Origin: Flavobacterium gyeonganense
GTDB taxonomy: Bacteria; Bacteroidota; Bacteroidia; Flavobacteriales; Flavobacteriaceae
Assembly (NCBI RefSeq): GCF_029625295.1
Contig: NZ_CP121112.1
Span: 1,922,001-1,986,000 of the forward strand
Length of the DNA: 64,000 bases
Direction: 5' to 3'
Shown here in pieces: positions 44,715-53,960 of this stretch. The stretch's first letter is position 1; the number at the start of each line of letters is the position of its first letter. The notes under the pieces are model-generated. The model searched no databases. It saw only the letters and a list, made by a program, of their open reading frames with translations, and was not told the origin of the DNA. Position numbers and translations under genes: made by a program.

Positions 44715-44716
44715 AT

Positions 44717-45274
44717 ATGAAAGCAACCTTCTTCCCAACCCAGGAAAAATTCAGGGCATGGCTTGAAAAACATCACCAAACCGAAACCGAATTAGTAGTC
44801 GGTTTCTATAAAGTGAGTACCAAAAAACCAACCATGTCGTGGTCAGAATCTGTAGATCAGGCACTTTGTTTTGGCTGGATCGACGGTATTAGAAAAACTA
44901 TCGACAATGAAAGTTATTCGATTCGGTTTACACCAAGAAAAAAATCGAGTATCTGGAGTGTTATCAATATTAAAAAAGTCGAACAGCTCACTAAAGCCGG
45001 ATTAATGACCGAAGCAGGGAAAAAAGCTTTCGAATTAAAATCTGAAGAAAGATCCGGAATTTATTCACATGAAAAAGAAGCTTATATTCTCGATCCTGAA
45101 TTAGAAAAACTGTTCAAAGCCAATAAACCTGCCTGGGATTTTTTTGAAAAGCAGGCACCATCTTATAAAAGAGTTGTGATTCATGTTATTATGAGTGCCA
45201 AACAGGAAAAAACCAAAAGATCAAGACTTGAAAAGGCGATAACTGCAAGTGCAGAGCACAAACGAATTTTATAA
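44717..45274 (+). CDS. YdeI/OmdA family protein
   Basis: The 185-residue protein has the YdeI hallmarks ELVVGFYKVSTKKPTMSWSESVDQALCFGWIDGIRKTID and SIRFTPRKKSSIWSVINIKKVEQL, and the C-terminal PSYKRVVIHVIMSAKQEKTKRSRLEKAI. Its tail resembles that of the preceding gene, so the two share a domain. They are separated by 2 bases and certainly cotranscribed. The family has been connected to bacteriocin/peptide tolerance and to envelope proteins, but the mechanism is unknown. Confidence 0.9.
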   Translation: MKATFFPTQEKFRAWLEKHHQTETELVVGFYKVSTKKPTMSWSESVDQALCFGWIDGIRKTIDNESYSIRFTPRKKSSIWSVINIKKVEQLTKAGLMTEAGKKAFELKSEERSGIYSHEKEAYILDPELEKLFKANKPAWDFFEKQAPSYKRVVIHVIMSAKQEKTKRSRLEKAITASAEHKRIL

Positions 45275-45350
45275 AAAAAACTTAAAAAAACCTGTCGTCA
45301 GCAAACAAATAGTAACTTTATTCACTGCAAAAGTTTCATAAAAGATAACA

Positions 45351-46250
45351 ATGAAAAAAAGAAAAGCCCTTGAATATTATGTTTTAGACGTATTCTCAAA
45401 CGAAAGTTATAAAGGAAATCCTCTTTCTGTTGTTTTTACTAATGGAAATTTAGACCTTCAAACTTATAAGGATATTTCTAAAGAATTTGGCTACTCTGAA
45501 ACTTCATTTGTTTATTATTCAAAAGAGCAAAAAGCATTAAATGTTCGTTCATTTACCCCAACCGGAATTGAAATAGACGGTGCCGGACATAATTTGCTGG
45601 GTGCAGTCTGTGGCGCCTTATTTAAAAAAATGCCCATATTTGAAGAGCAATCAGAAAGCACTCGTTTTGTGATCATGAAACATTCTGCGATTCCGGTAAC
45701 CGTAAGTTTTGATCCAGTTACACAATATCCGGTGGTACAGATGCATCAAAAATCAGCAGTTATCCAACAGGAAATCCCAACTTATAAAATTGCGGTAGCC
45801 CTTGGTTTAAAAATTGAGGATTTAGATGTGAATGCCTTTGTTCCGACAATTGTAAAAACAGAAGTTGCCCATACGATGGTCCCTGTAAAAAACAGCCAGA
45901 TTCTGAACGAAATTCTTCCTGACAATAAACTTTTAATCGAGATTTCGAAAGAATACCATTCTGACGGGTTTTATTGTTTTACTATTTCAGATCAGAATGA
46001 CAACATTGCCGAAACCCGATTCTTCAACCCTGTAATTGGAATCAATGAAGATCCTGCAACGGGAACTGCTGCCGGGCCTTTAATTGGATTCCTTACTCAA
46101 AAGAAATACACAAAACCCAATCAGGAATATAAAATTCTACAAGGAGTTAAGCTGAATCAGCCTTCTATAATTGAAGTAATGAATCGTGAAAATGATATTT
46201 TGGTTGGCGGTTCTTCGATTATTACAATGAAAGGGGAACTTTATATATAA
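45351..46250 (+). CDS. PhzF-family epimerase/isomerase-like protein
   Basis: The 299-residue protein has the PhzF fold signatures: YYVLDVFSNESYKGNPLSVVF, the catalytic-Glu region GYSETSFVYY, RSFTPTGIEIDGAGHNLLGAV, and ARFF-type FNPVIGINEDPATGTAAGPL in the second half. PhzF itself isomerises DHHA in phenazine synthesis, but most members are of unknown substrate and there are no other phenazine genes here. It is followed by a strong terminator. Confidence 0.92.
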   Translation: MKKRKALEYYVLDVFSNESYKGNPLSVVFTNGNLDLQTYKDISKEFGYSETSFVYYSKEQKALNVRSFTPTGIEIDGAGHNLLGAVCGALFKKMPIFEEQSESTRFVIMKHSAIPVTVSFDPVTQYPVVQMHQKSAVIQQEIPTYKIAVALGLKIEDLDVNAFVPTIVKTEVAHTMVPVKNSQILNEILPDNKLLIEISKEYHSDGFYCFTISDQNDNIAETRFFNPVIGINEDPATGTAAGPLIGFLTQKKYTKPNQEYKILQGVKLNQPSIIEVMNRENDILVGGSSIITMKGELYI

Positions 46251-46251
46251 A

Positions 46252-46284
46252 AAAAGCGGCATTTTAAGATGTCGCTTTTTTTTA
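46252..46284 (+). terminator. Terminator after the PhzF-like gene
   Basis: AAAAGCGGCAT / ATGTCGCTTTT (one G-T pair) with a 6-base loop, followed by T residues, between convergent genes. Confidence 0.85.
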
Positions 46285-46297
46285 TACATGAATATTC

Positions 46298-46525
46298 TTA
46301 ATTCGTTTTCATCGGAGGCAAATCAAACGCTACAGAATCATGTTCGAAGTTATTTCTGTGCCCGCCATCGCAAAATGGTTTGTTATTTGATAATCCGCAA
46401 CGGCAAAGGCCTAATGCTGATCTTCCCTGAAGTCCGTAAAGAGTTCCTTCCGGATCCATAATTTCAAAATCACCTTCAATTTTGATTGATCCGTTTTTAT
46501 TGATGATAAGTTTTGTCTTGCTCAT
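46298..46525 (-). CDS. CDGSH iron-sulfur domain protein
   Basis: The 75-residue protein carries one CDGSH motif, CRCGLSNNKPFCDGGH, giving a 3-Cys, 1-His ligand set for a 2Fe-2S cluster, with the following N-x-F as usual. The N-terminal half (KLIINKNGSIKIEGDFEIMDPEG) is the small beta domain found in bacterial CDGSH proteins. It would be a soluble electron- or cluster-transfer protein. It is a single gene convergent to the PhzF-like gene. Confidence 0.93.
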   Translation of the reverse strand: MSKTKLIINKNGSIKIEGDFEIMDPEGTLYGLQGRSALGLCRCGLSNNKPFCDGGHRNNFEHDSVAFDLPPMKTN

Positions 46526-46771
46526 AAAAATTTGTTTTTGCTGTTTTTTTGGATGACAAAGATTGCGAAATATATTTTGAAGATTTTACTTCTAATGTTA
46601 GTTTAAACTGGTTCTATTTAAAATATGTATTTCAATTTCCAATAGATTAGGACTGCTGATGATTAGGATAAATTGTAGAAATGGATCTGATTTTGAATGA
46701 ATAACACAATTTCATTGAGACATTATTTTGTAGATTTGAGAAATCATTTTATCTAAACTATCAAACCATTT

Positions 46772-47659
46772 ATGAAAAAATACTCCATTCTAATAGCATT
46801 TGCCTTTCTCTTTAGCTTTACCTCTGTAACCAACAAAACAGACTCATTCGAAGACGGCTGGATAAATTTACTGGACAACAACCTCAGCAAATGGGAAATG
46901 TATCTAAGTTACAAACACAAAAACGGATATTCCGGCAAAGTCCCAACTGATGTTAATGGAAACGAAATACCACCTGTTGGCTATAATAAAAATGTCAACA
47001 ATATGTTTACGGTGATTCAGGAAAACAAAGAACCTGTCCTTAAAGTTTCAGGCGAATATTATGGCTGCGTCTTTACCAAAGAAGATTTCAAAGACTATCG
47101 CCTGAAGCTGAAAGTCAAATTTGGAAATAAAAAATGGGAGCCCAGAACCGAAAAACTGAAGGATGCCGGAGTACTTTATCATTCGCAGGGCAAAGCGGGC
47201 GTAGATTACTGGCGTGCCTGGATGTTATCACAGGAATTCCAAATAATGGAAGGCCATTTTGGCGATTACTGGAACATCGCTAACTCAGCAATTGATATCA
47301 AAGCCTATCTTCCGGAAGGATCAATGAATGCTGTTGCCGATGAGGACCAGCCATTTCTTCCGTTTGGGACACATACTGAAAATACCGGGTTTTGCATGCG
47401 AAAAATGAAAGCTGAGACACCTAATAACGGCTGGACAGAAATAGAATTGGTTTGCTTTGAAGGTAAAAGTCTTCATATCATTAACGGCAAAGTAGTCATG
47501 GTTTTGCAAAATTCCCGTTATTTTGATGGTGAAAAATTCATGCCTCTAACCGAAGGAAAGATACAATTGCAAAGTGAAGCCTGCGAAGTTTACTATAAAA
47601 ACATCAAAATTAAATCAATAAGCAAAATGCCTGCTGAGTTTGAAAATTATTTTAAATAG
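46772..47659 (+). CDS. Exported DUF1080 (3-keto-disaccharide hydrolase-like) protein
   Basis: The 295-residue protein has a signal peptide (MKKYSILIAFAFLFSFTSVTN) and a jelly-roll of the DUF1080 type: DGWINLLDNNLSKWEMYL at the start, FKDYRLKLKVKFGNKKW, DAGVLYHSQGKAG, and EGKIQLQSEACEVYYKNIKIK at the end, the LxxQ[DS]-E-x-x-E-V-x-Y/F-R/K-N pattern. Relatives act on 3-keto-sugars or related glycosides. No other carbohydrate genes are adjacent, so the substrate is open. Confidence 0.9.
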   Translation: MKKYSILIAFAFLFSFTSVTNKTDSFEDGWINLLDNNLSKWEMYLSYKHKNGYSGKVPTDVNGNEIPPVGYNKNVNNMFTVIQENKEPVLKVSGEYYGCVFTKEDFKDYRLKLKVKFGNKKWEPRTEKLKDAGVLYHSQGKAGVDYWRAWMLSQEFQIMEGHFGDYWNIANSAIDIKAYLPEGSMNAVADEDQPFLPFGTHTENTGFCMRKMKAETPNNGWTEIELVCFEGKSLHIINGKVVMVLQNSRYFDGEKFMPLTEGKIQLQSEACEVYYKNIKIKSISKMPAEFENYFK

Positions 47660-47669
47660 ATCATTTCTT

Positions 47670-47794
47670 AGCCCCGATTACTTCACTTAATTTATATTTT
47701 CAGTGGAGTTCAGTGAACTTCGTTTGCAGTGAAAATCCTTTTGCTTTTTCCTTTAAAAAGCAAAAGATTGCAACGGATAGCGGGAAATAGCTTC
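47670..47794. repeat. Structured dispersed element F4, copy 2
   Basis: The outer stem AGCCCCG pairs with CGGG and GCT across a 5-base bulge. The inner stem AATCCTTTTGCTTTTT pairs with AAAAAGCAAAAGATT, one C bulged. Compared with copy 1 near 27.0 kb it has about 50 extra bases between the 5' outer strand and the inner stem, which can form a further small hairpin (GTTC AGT GAAC). It lies between the DUF1080 and metG genes. Confidence 0.6.
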
Positions 47795-47813
47795 AAATAA
47801 TAATTCTATTGCT

Positions 47814-47821
47814 TATTTTTG
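47814..47821 (+). promoter_or_regulatory. Putative -7 element of metG
   Basis: TATTTTTG fits TAnnTTTG 19 bases before the metG ATG. A convincing TTG box is not seen because element F4 occupies the upstream region. Confidence 0.4.
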
Positions 47822-47840
47822 CACTCAATAAAATAGAATC

Positions 47841-49976
47841 ATGATACAGAATCCAAAAAGATATACTATTACAGCAGCATTGCCTTACACCAACGGACCA
47901 ATCCATATTGGACATTTGGCGGGGGTTTACGTGCCTGCTGATATTTATTCGAGATACCTTCGACTGCAGGGAAAAGATGTCGCATTTATTTGCGGAAGTG
48001 ATGAACATGGTGTTGCCATTTCGATGAAAGCTAAAAAAGAAGGCGTTACACCACAGGAAGTTATCGATAAATATGACGGAATTATCAGAAAATCGTTTGC
48101 TGATTTCGGAATATCATTTAATAACTATTCCAGAACTTCGGCTAAAATTCATCATGATACGGCTCAGGAATTCTTTAGGACTTTGTATGATAACGGTGAT
48201 TTTATTGAAGAAGTTACAGAACAATTGTACGATGCAAAAGCAGATCAGTTTTTGGCAGATCGGTTTGTAGTTGGTACTTGTCCGAAATGTGACAATCCGG
48301 AAGCTTACGGTGATCAGTGCGAAAAATGCGGTTCGAGTTTGAATGCAACCGATCTGATTAATCCGAAATCGACCATTACCGGAGAAACTCCAGTTTTGAA
48401 ATCAACGAAACACTGGTTTTTACCTTTGGATCGTTATGATGCTTTCTTACGTGAATGGATTTTGGAAGGTCACAAAAACGACTGGAAAACGAACGTGTAC
48501 GGACAAGTAAAATCATGGATTGATGCCGGATTAGAGCCTCGCGCCGTAACACGTGACCTTGACTGGGGAATTGATGTTCCGGTTGAGGGTGCCGAAGGAA
48601 AAAAACTATATGTTTGGTTTGATGCGCCAATTGGTTACATTTCTTCTACAAAAGAATGGGCTGCCCGTGAAGGAAAAGACTGGGAACCGTATTGGAAAGA
48701 CCAGGACACCAAACTGGTTCATTTTATCGGAAAAGACAATATCGTTTTTCACTGTATTATTTTTCCGGCAATGCTTAAAGCAGAAGGAAGCTATATTTTA
48801 CCAGATAATGTTCCTGCAAATGAGTTTTTGAATCTGGAAGGAAATAAACTTTCGACTTCTAAAAACTGGGCGGTTTGGTTACATGAATATCTAGAAGAAT
48901 TTCCGGAAAAACAAGACGTTTTGCGTTATGCCTTAACATCAAACGCTCCTGAGACAAAAGATAATGACTTTACCTGGAAAGATTTTCAGGCAAGAAATAA
49001 CAACGAATTAGTTGCCATTTTCGGAAACTTCATTAATCGTGTTGTGGTTTTAACCAACAAATATTATGATGGAGTTATTCCAACACCAAACGAATTTTCA
49101 GAAGTTGACGAACAAACTTTAGCCGAATTAAAAGCATATCCGGCTGTAATTTCAAGTTCGGTTGAGCGTTACAGATTCCGTGAAGCTTTGGGTGAATTGA
49201 TGAATGTGGCCCGTTTAGGAAACAAATATCTTGCTGATGAGGAGCCATGGAAAGTAATGAAAGACAATCCGGAGCGTGTAAAAACTCAAATGTATGTTGC
49301 GTTGCAGATTGCAGCTGCTCTGAGCGTTTTGGCTGAACCATTTTTGCCTTTTACAGCAGCTAAACTTTCAGGGATTCTGAAATTGAGTGATCTAAAAGAG
49401 CATTTTGAAGGTTTCAGTAAATTCCTAAAAGAAAATCATCCTGGTGCTACTGATTTTATTTTGGATAAAACATTAGGTTGGAATGATATCTCTGAAAACT
49501 CAGATTTAGTTCCCGCAGGTCATAAAATTGGAGAAGCGGAATTACTTTTCGCTAAAATCGAAGACGAAGAAATACAAAAACAAATAGATAAATTGGAAGC
49601 AACAAAAACCGCTAATCTTGCCGAAAGCAAACAGCCTGAAGCTCAAAAAGATTTGATTCAGTTTGAGGATTTTGCGAAAATGGATATCCGTATCGGAACT
49701 ATTCTTGAAGCAGAAAAAATGCCAAAAGCCAATAAACTTTTAGTGTTAAAAGTAGATACAGGAATCGATGTTCGTACGATTGTATCCGGAATTGCGGAGA
49801 GTTTTTCTCCGGAAGAAATCATCGGAAAACGTGTTTCGGTATTAGCAAACCTTGCTCCAAGAGCATTGCGTGGTGTTGAAAGTCAGGGAATGATCCTGAT
49901 GACAACAAATGCCGAAGGAAAACTGGTATTTGTAAATCCGGATGCTGATGCACCAAACGGATCGACTGTAAACTAA
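47841..49976 (+). CDS. metG: Methionyl-tRNA synthetase
   Basis: The enzyme charges tRNA-Met for initiation and elongation. The 711-residue class I synthetase has HIGH (22-25), a zinc knuckle ([18 protein letters not shown], four Cys), the signature lysine loop KLSTSK (336-341, for KMSKS), an anticodon-binding helical domain, and a C-terminal EMAP/Trbp-type tRNA-binding domain ([17 protein letters not shown] onward). The full length with the appended dimerisation/tRNA domain is typical. Confidence 0.98.
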   Translation: MIQNPKRYTITAALPYTNGPIHIGHLAGVYVPADIYSRYLRLQGKDVAFICGSDEHGVAISMKAKKEGVTPQEVIDKYDGIIRKSFADFGISFNNYSRTSAKIHHDTAQEFFRTLYDNGDFIEEVTEQLYDAKADQFLADRFVVGTCPKCDNPEAYGDQCEKCGSSLNATDLINPKSTITGETPVLKSTKHWFLPLDRYDAFLREWILEGHKNDWKTNVYGQVKSWIDAGLEPRAVTRDLDWGIDVPVEGAEGKKLYVWFDAPIGYISSTKEWAAREGKDWEPYWKDQDTKLVHFIGKDNIVFHCIIFPAMLKAEGSYILPDNVPANEFLNLEGNKLSTSKNWAVWLHEYLEEFPEKQDVLRYALTSNAPETKDNDFTWKDFQARNNNELVAIFGNFINRVVVLTNKYYDGVIPTPNEFSEVDEQTLAELKAYPAVISSSVERYRFREALGELMNVARLGNKYLADEEPWKVMKDNPERVKTQMYVALQIAAALSVLAEPFLPFTAAKLSGILKLSDLKEHFEGFSKFLKENHPGATDFILDKTLGWNDISENSDLVPAGHKIGEAELLFAKIEDEEIQKQIDKLEATKTANLAESKQPEAQKDLIQFEDFAKMDIRIGTILEAEKMPKANKLLVLKVDTGIDVRTIVSGIAESFSPEEIIGKRVSVLANLAPRALRGVESQGMILMTTNAEGKLVFVNPDADAPNGSTVN

Positions 49977-49999
49977 AGTTTTATAAATAAAATAAAATG

Positions 50000-50035
50000 G
50001 CGTGAATCAGTTAGACATAATTGATTCACGCTTTT
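50000..50035 (+). terminator. Terminator after metG
   Basis: GCGTGAATCA / TGATTCACGC, a perfect 10-bp stem with a 12-base loop, followed by TTTTCATTTT. Confidence 0.8.
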
Positions 50036-50110
50036 CATTTTAAAGGTCTGAACTTATTATATCTAAAAAAATATAGTATTCGCAAATTAATAAACTAAAA
50101 AAAACAAATC

Positions 50111-51532
50111 ATGAAAAAAACAATTTGTTTAAGCTTTTTACTTCTCATAAATATATCGGCTTTCGCACAGGAAATTATAAATTCGATACCTCTGGAATTG
50201 AAAAAAAGTAGTACTGTTTTTCAAATTGCTGATCCCAAAAAAAATGCAGTTACATTGTTTGTGAGGGACTCAGTAAAAATAAAAGCTATCTACCTGAATG
50301 AAAAGATGCAAATTACAGACAGCATCACGGATAAAAGACCGAATCCTAAAACATACACTAATATAATTGGTTATAATAGCAGTAATGGCAATACAAGATT
50401 ATTCTGGTCATCTAATAATTATGAAACCATTTTTTCCCAAGTGTTTAATCCTAATAGTCGAGAAAGTCTCCTCAAAGAATGTAAACTGGTTTTAAAAAAC
50501 CAAAAAGTTATACAAAAATTCAGTCAGGACGAAAACTTTTACATCCTGACAGTTGTAGAAGACAGTGATATCTTCAAACTCTATGTTTTTAACAGCGACG
50601 GCAATTATACCGAAAAAAAGATTACCACAGAAGGTTTTCATTTTTTCACATTAGACTATAAAAAATCAGATTTATATACGGCTTTTTCCGAAAGTTTACT
50701 CCCTTTTGAGGCGCCTTTCTCTTTACAAAATATCAATGTTGAAAATCAAACATCATTAATAGATGCTGCCAAAAAAAGAAAATGCTATTTGAACGATAAG
50801 CAACTTGTAATCACTCTTGACACCAACATCGATTTTACTCAGGTGATTTTAATTGACTTACAAAGTTTTACTGCTACCGAAAAGATGATAAAAAAGCAAT
50901 ATTTGGTTGGCGATAGAAAATTTTTAAATTCAAATTCCTTTTATTTTGATAATAAATTATATCAGCTAAAAACCTCATCAGGCATTATTTATTTCACAAT
51001 AAAAGATTTAGAGGACAACGTTTTAAAAGAATATTTTGCCAATTCAACGAAACCAATTGGGTTTAAAAATTCTGAATTTTTTGAGCAGGGCGGCAGTTTA
51101 AGAGGCAAAAGAACTTTGGCAAGCAGTCCGCTGTTTATTCTTAAAGCAAACAGTTTATCTTTGGGTCTTTCCTGTTATAAGACTGGTGAAAATACATTTA
51201 TTACTTTTGGAGGTGTATCGGAGTTAAAACAATCAGCCGACCTGACTACAATAAATGAATTTGGGCTTACTGAAGATATCGTATTTAGTACATCAATGGA
51301 AGATTTTACATCCAGTTCTAACAGAAGAGTAGTTAAAACCGAAGGATTGTTTGATAGTGCAGGAAACCGTATTAAAGGAAAATTACTGCCATTGGCATCT
51401 GATAAAATCAGTAGTTTTTTTGATAAAAACGTCACTATTTCATCACAGATTTTATTCAAATTAGATGATTACTATCTGGGATATTACGATAATAAAACAA
51501 AAGAATACATCTTTAGAAAATTTGCAGATTAA
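50111..51532 (+). CDS. Exported protein of unknown function (paralogue 1)
   Basis: The 473-residue protein has a signal peptide (MKKTICLSFLLLINISAFAQ) and a beta-rich body that looks like a propeller or long sheet: repeated short strands with Asp/Asn turns (TLFVRDSVKIKAIYLNEKMQI, FYILTVVEDSDIFKLYVFNSDG). It ends LDDYYLGYYDNKTKEYIFRKFAD. It shares layout, ending and several blocks with the protein 2.4 kb downstream. I recognise no named family. It has a terminator directly after the stop, so it is monocistronic. Confidence 0.75.
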   Translation: MKKTICLSFLLLINISAFAQEIINSIPLELKKSSTVFQIADPKKNAVTLFVRDSVKIKAIYLNEKMQITDSITDKRPNPKTYTNIIGYNSSNGNTRLFWSSNNYETIFSQVFNPNSRESLLKECKLVLKNQKVIQKFSQDENFYILTVVEDSDIFKLYVFNSDGNYTEKKITTEGFHFFTLDYKKSDLYTAFSESLLPFEAPFSLQNINVENQTSLIDAAKKRKCYLNDKQLVITLDTNIDFTQVILIDLQSFTATEKMIKKQYLVGDRKFLNSNSFYFDNKLYQLKTSSGIIYFTIKDLEDNVLKEYFANSTKPIGFKNSEFFEQGGSLRGKRTLASSPLFILKANSLSLGLSCYKTGENTFITFGGVSELKQSADLTTINEFGLTEDIVFSTSMEDFTSSSNRRVVKTEGLFDSAGNRIKGKLLPLASDKISSFFDKNVTISSQILFKLDDYYLGYYDNKTKEYIFRKFAD

Positions 51533-51537
51533 TAAAG

Positions 51538-51570
51538 AACTCCCGATTTAGCAACTCGGGAGTTTTTTTC
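51538..51570 (+). terminator. Terminator after unknown exported protein 1
   Basis: AACTCCCGA / TCGGGAGTT, a perfect 9-bp GC-containing stem with a 9-base loop and seven T. Confidence 0.92.
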
Positions 51571-51619
51571 TGATAACACTTTCAAAATACTAATTTTACA
51601 TTTCGACTAATAAAACAAT

Positions 51620-52501
51620 ATGAAACTTACAAAACCAAGATTGGCTTTAATCTGCGGCATTCTCTGCATTTCTATTTTTCCGATACTGGTAAAACTGAAA
51701 CTAACGCCCGGATTAATCTCTGCTTTTTACCGGATGTTTTTTGCAGTTACTTTGCTTTTGCCTTATGTGCTTTTAAGTAAAAACTTTAAACTTCCAACGT
51801 TAAAATTCACCCTTTTAGCAGCACTTTGCGGAATTTTGTTCGCCTCAGATGTTGCAGTTTGGAATATTTCCATTCAGGATTCGAGTGCTACTCAGGCATC
51901 TTTATTGACAAATTTGTCTCCGGTCTGGGTTGGTGTTGGTTCTTTTTTGTTTCTGAAATCAAAACCTGCGACCAACTTTTGGATTGGAACTGTAGTTTCT
52001 TTATTCGGAATGGTGACTTTGGTTGGCTTTAAATTTTTCGTGGAATTGAATTTCGATCAGGCTTTTCTGTTTGCTGTTTTATCCGGGATCTTATATTCAA
52101 TTTATCTTCTGGTCAGCAAAAATATACTTTCTGAGATTGATGTTTTAACTTTCATGACAATCAGTTTAATTGCTTCGAGTATTTATTTGGGAATTTTGTG
52201 TTATGCTTTAAATGAGCCTTTTACTGGATTTTCAGATACAGGCTGGTTTGTGTTAGTATTACAGGCTGTAATCTGCCAGTTGTGTGCGTGGCTTTCGGTT
52301 AGTTATGCAACACAGCATATGCGTGCTACAAGAGTTTCGCTTAGTTTGTTAAGTCAGGCAGTAATTACTTCAATATTAGCTTGGTTGTTTTTGGAAGAAA
52401 AAATAACTTTACAAATGGTTTTAGGAGGAATCATTTTACTTTTTGGAATCCGGATTACTTTTTACGATAAGACAATTATATTAAAGAAACTGTTTTCTTA
52501 A
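51620..52501 (+). CDS. DMT-superfamily (EamA) transporter
   Basis: The 293-residue protein has ten hydrophobic segments in two EamA repeats: the first around LISAFYRMFFAVTLLLPYVLL and SATQASLLTNLSPVWVGVGSFLFLKSKP, the second around FAVLSGILYSIYLLVSK and TRVSLSLLSQAVITSILAWLFLEEKITLQMVLGGIILLFGI. EamA carriers export amino acids, nucleotide derivatives or other metabolites; the substrate cannot be told. It is followed after 72 bases by a HAD hydrolase on the same strand. Confidence 0.92.
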   Translation: MKLTKPRLALICGILCISIFPILVKLKLTPGLISAFYRMFFAVTLLLPYVLLSKNFKLPTLKFTLLAALCGILFASDVAVWNISIQDSSATQASLLTNLSPVWVGVGSFLFLKSKPATNFWIGTVVSLFGMVTLVGFKFFVELNFDQAFLFAVLSGILYSIYLLVSKNILSEIDVLTFMTISLIASSIYLGILCYALNEPFTGFSDTGWFVLVLQAVICQLCAWLSVSYATQHMRATRVSLSLLSQAVITSILAWLFLEEKITLQMVLGGIILLFGIRITFYDKTIILKKLFS

Positions 52502-52573
52502 AAATTGAAGATTTTGATTTTATTATCAGAAACGTGAAACAAAGAAAACTTCAAACTTGAAACAAAATATACC

Positions 52574-53281
52574 ATGTTACATAGAAATAAAATACCCAAT
52601 TTAAAAGTAATCGCATTTGATGCCGATGATACTTTGTTTGTTAACGAATCTTACTTCCAGGAAACAGAACATAAATTTTGCGCCCTGATGGAAGATTATC
52701 TTTCTCATCAGGGAATCTCGCAGGAGTTATTTAAAATTGAAATAGACAACTTGCCTTTGTACGGCTACGGAATCAAAGGGTATATTTTATCTATGATTGA
52801 AGCAGCTATGAAAATTTCTAACAATACCATCCCGGTTGAAGTCATTGAAAAAATCATCCAATACGGAAAAGAACTGCTGGAAAAACCTATCGAACTTTTA
52901 GACGGAATCGAAGAAACATTACAGGCTTTGCACGGAAAATACAAACTGGTCGTAGCTACAAAAGGCGATTTAAAAGACCAGCACAGTAAATTACACCGTT
53001 CAGGTCTTGGGCATTATTTTCACCATATCGAAGTAATGTCAGACAAACAGGAAATTGATTATCAAAAATTGCTAGGGCGTCTGGACATTCAGGCACATGA
53101 ATTTTTGATGATTGGAAATTCTTTAAAATCAGATGTATTGCCGGTTTTAGGAATTGGCGGATATGCCGTTCATATTCCGTTTCATACCACATGGGAGCAT
53201 GAGAAAATCAATCATAAAGTAGAACACGAGCATTTTAGCTCATTTGAAAAAATAACAGAAGTTGTTCCTAATTTAGTATAA
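52574..53281 (+). CDS. HAD-family hydrolase
   Basis: The 235-residue protein has HAD motif I VIAFDADDTLF (Asp-x-Asp-x-T), motif II VVATKG near 137, and motif IV MIGNSLKSDVLPVLGIGGYAV near 185. A helical cap lies between motif I and II. It is a phosphatase-type HAD; the substrate is unknown. Its stop shares one base with the ATG of the CAT-like gene (TAATG), so the two are translationally coupled. Confidence 0.93.
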   Translation: MLHRNKIPNLKVIAFDADDTLFVNESYFQETEHKFCALMEDYLSHQGISQELFKIEIDNLPLYGYGIKGYILSMIEAAMKISNNTIPVEVIEKIIQYGKELLEKPIELLDGIEETLQALHGKYKLVVATKGDLKDQHSKLHRSGLGHYFHHIEVMSDKQEIDYQKLLGRLDIQAHEFLMIGNSLKSDVLPVLGIGGYAVHIPFHTTWEHEKINHKVEHEHFSSFEKITEVVPNLV

Positions 53282-53910
53282 TGAAAACCCTTTTAGATTT
53301 AGAAAACTGGAATAGAAAAGAGCATTTTGAACATTTCAGTAAAATGGAAGAACCCTTTTTTGGCATTACTGTCGAAATTAATTGTACAAAAGCTTATCAA
53401 ACCGCTAAAAACCTAAAAACTTCTTTTTTTATCTTTTACCTGCATAAAACCTTGGTAGCGGTAAATTCGATTGAAAATTTTAAATACCGAATTGCTGAAA
53501 ATCAGATTTACATTAATGATCGTGTAGATGCATCGGCTACTATTGGCCGTAAAGATGATACTTTCGGGTTTTCATTAATTGAATATAATCCTGATTTTAA
53601 GATTTTTGAAAAGAATGCTCATGCAGAAATTGATCGGATCCAAAATACCACGGGACTTTTTACAAGATCGTTTGATGATGATAATTTGATTCACTTTTCG
53701 GCAATTCCATGGTTAAATTTTACTTCGATTTCGCACGCACGAAGTTATTCTTATCCGGACAGCTGCCCTAAAATTTCTTTTGGAAAAATGATGATTTCAG
53801 AAACCGGAAAAAAAACCATGGGAATGTCTGTACATGTCCACCACGGATTAATGGATGGCTTGCACGTAGGTCAGTTTGTTGATCTTTTTCAGGAATTGAT
53901 GAACCATTAG
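53281..53910 (+). CDS. Chloramphenicol acetyltransferase-like protein
   Basis: The 209-residue protein matches type A CAT throughout: NWNRKEHFEHFSKMEEPFFGITVEI at the start, FFIFYLHKTLVAVNSIENFKYRI, the AIPWLNFTSISHA block, and the catalytic VHVHHGLMDGLHVG with His188. The classical HHAVCDG is here HHGLMDG. CAT-like proteins in environmental Bacteroidota are often of unknown substrate, and no resistance should be assumed. It is coupled to the HAD gene, suggesting a shared small-molecule modification role. Confidence 0.88.
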   Translation: MKTLLDLENWNRKEHFEHFSKMEEPFFGITVEINCTKAYQTAKNLKTSFFIFYLHKTLVAVNSIENFKYRIAENQIYINDRVDASATIGRKDDTFGFSLIEYNPDFKIFEKNAHAEIDRIQNTTGLFTRSFDDDNLIHFSAIPWLNFTSISHARSYSYPDSCPKISFGKMMISETGKKTMGMSVHVHHGLMDGLHVGQFVDLFQELMNH

Positions 53911-53960
53911 GAACAAACTGATAAACAAATATTTGGAATGATTTTTGAAAGCAAAAACAT

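Noticed and set aside
45351..46250. Phenazine biosynthesis cluster suggested by the PhzF-like protein
   Set aside because: No other phz gene is near; PhzF-fold proteins are widespread with other functions.
53281..53910. Calling the CAT-like gene an antibiotic-resistance gene
   Set aside because: The catalytic His is present but the motif departs from true CAT and the context is metabolic; substrate cannot be inferred.
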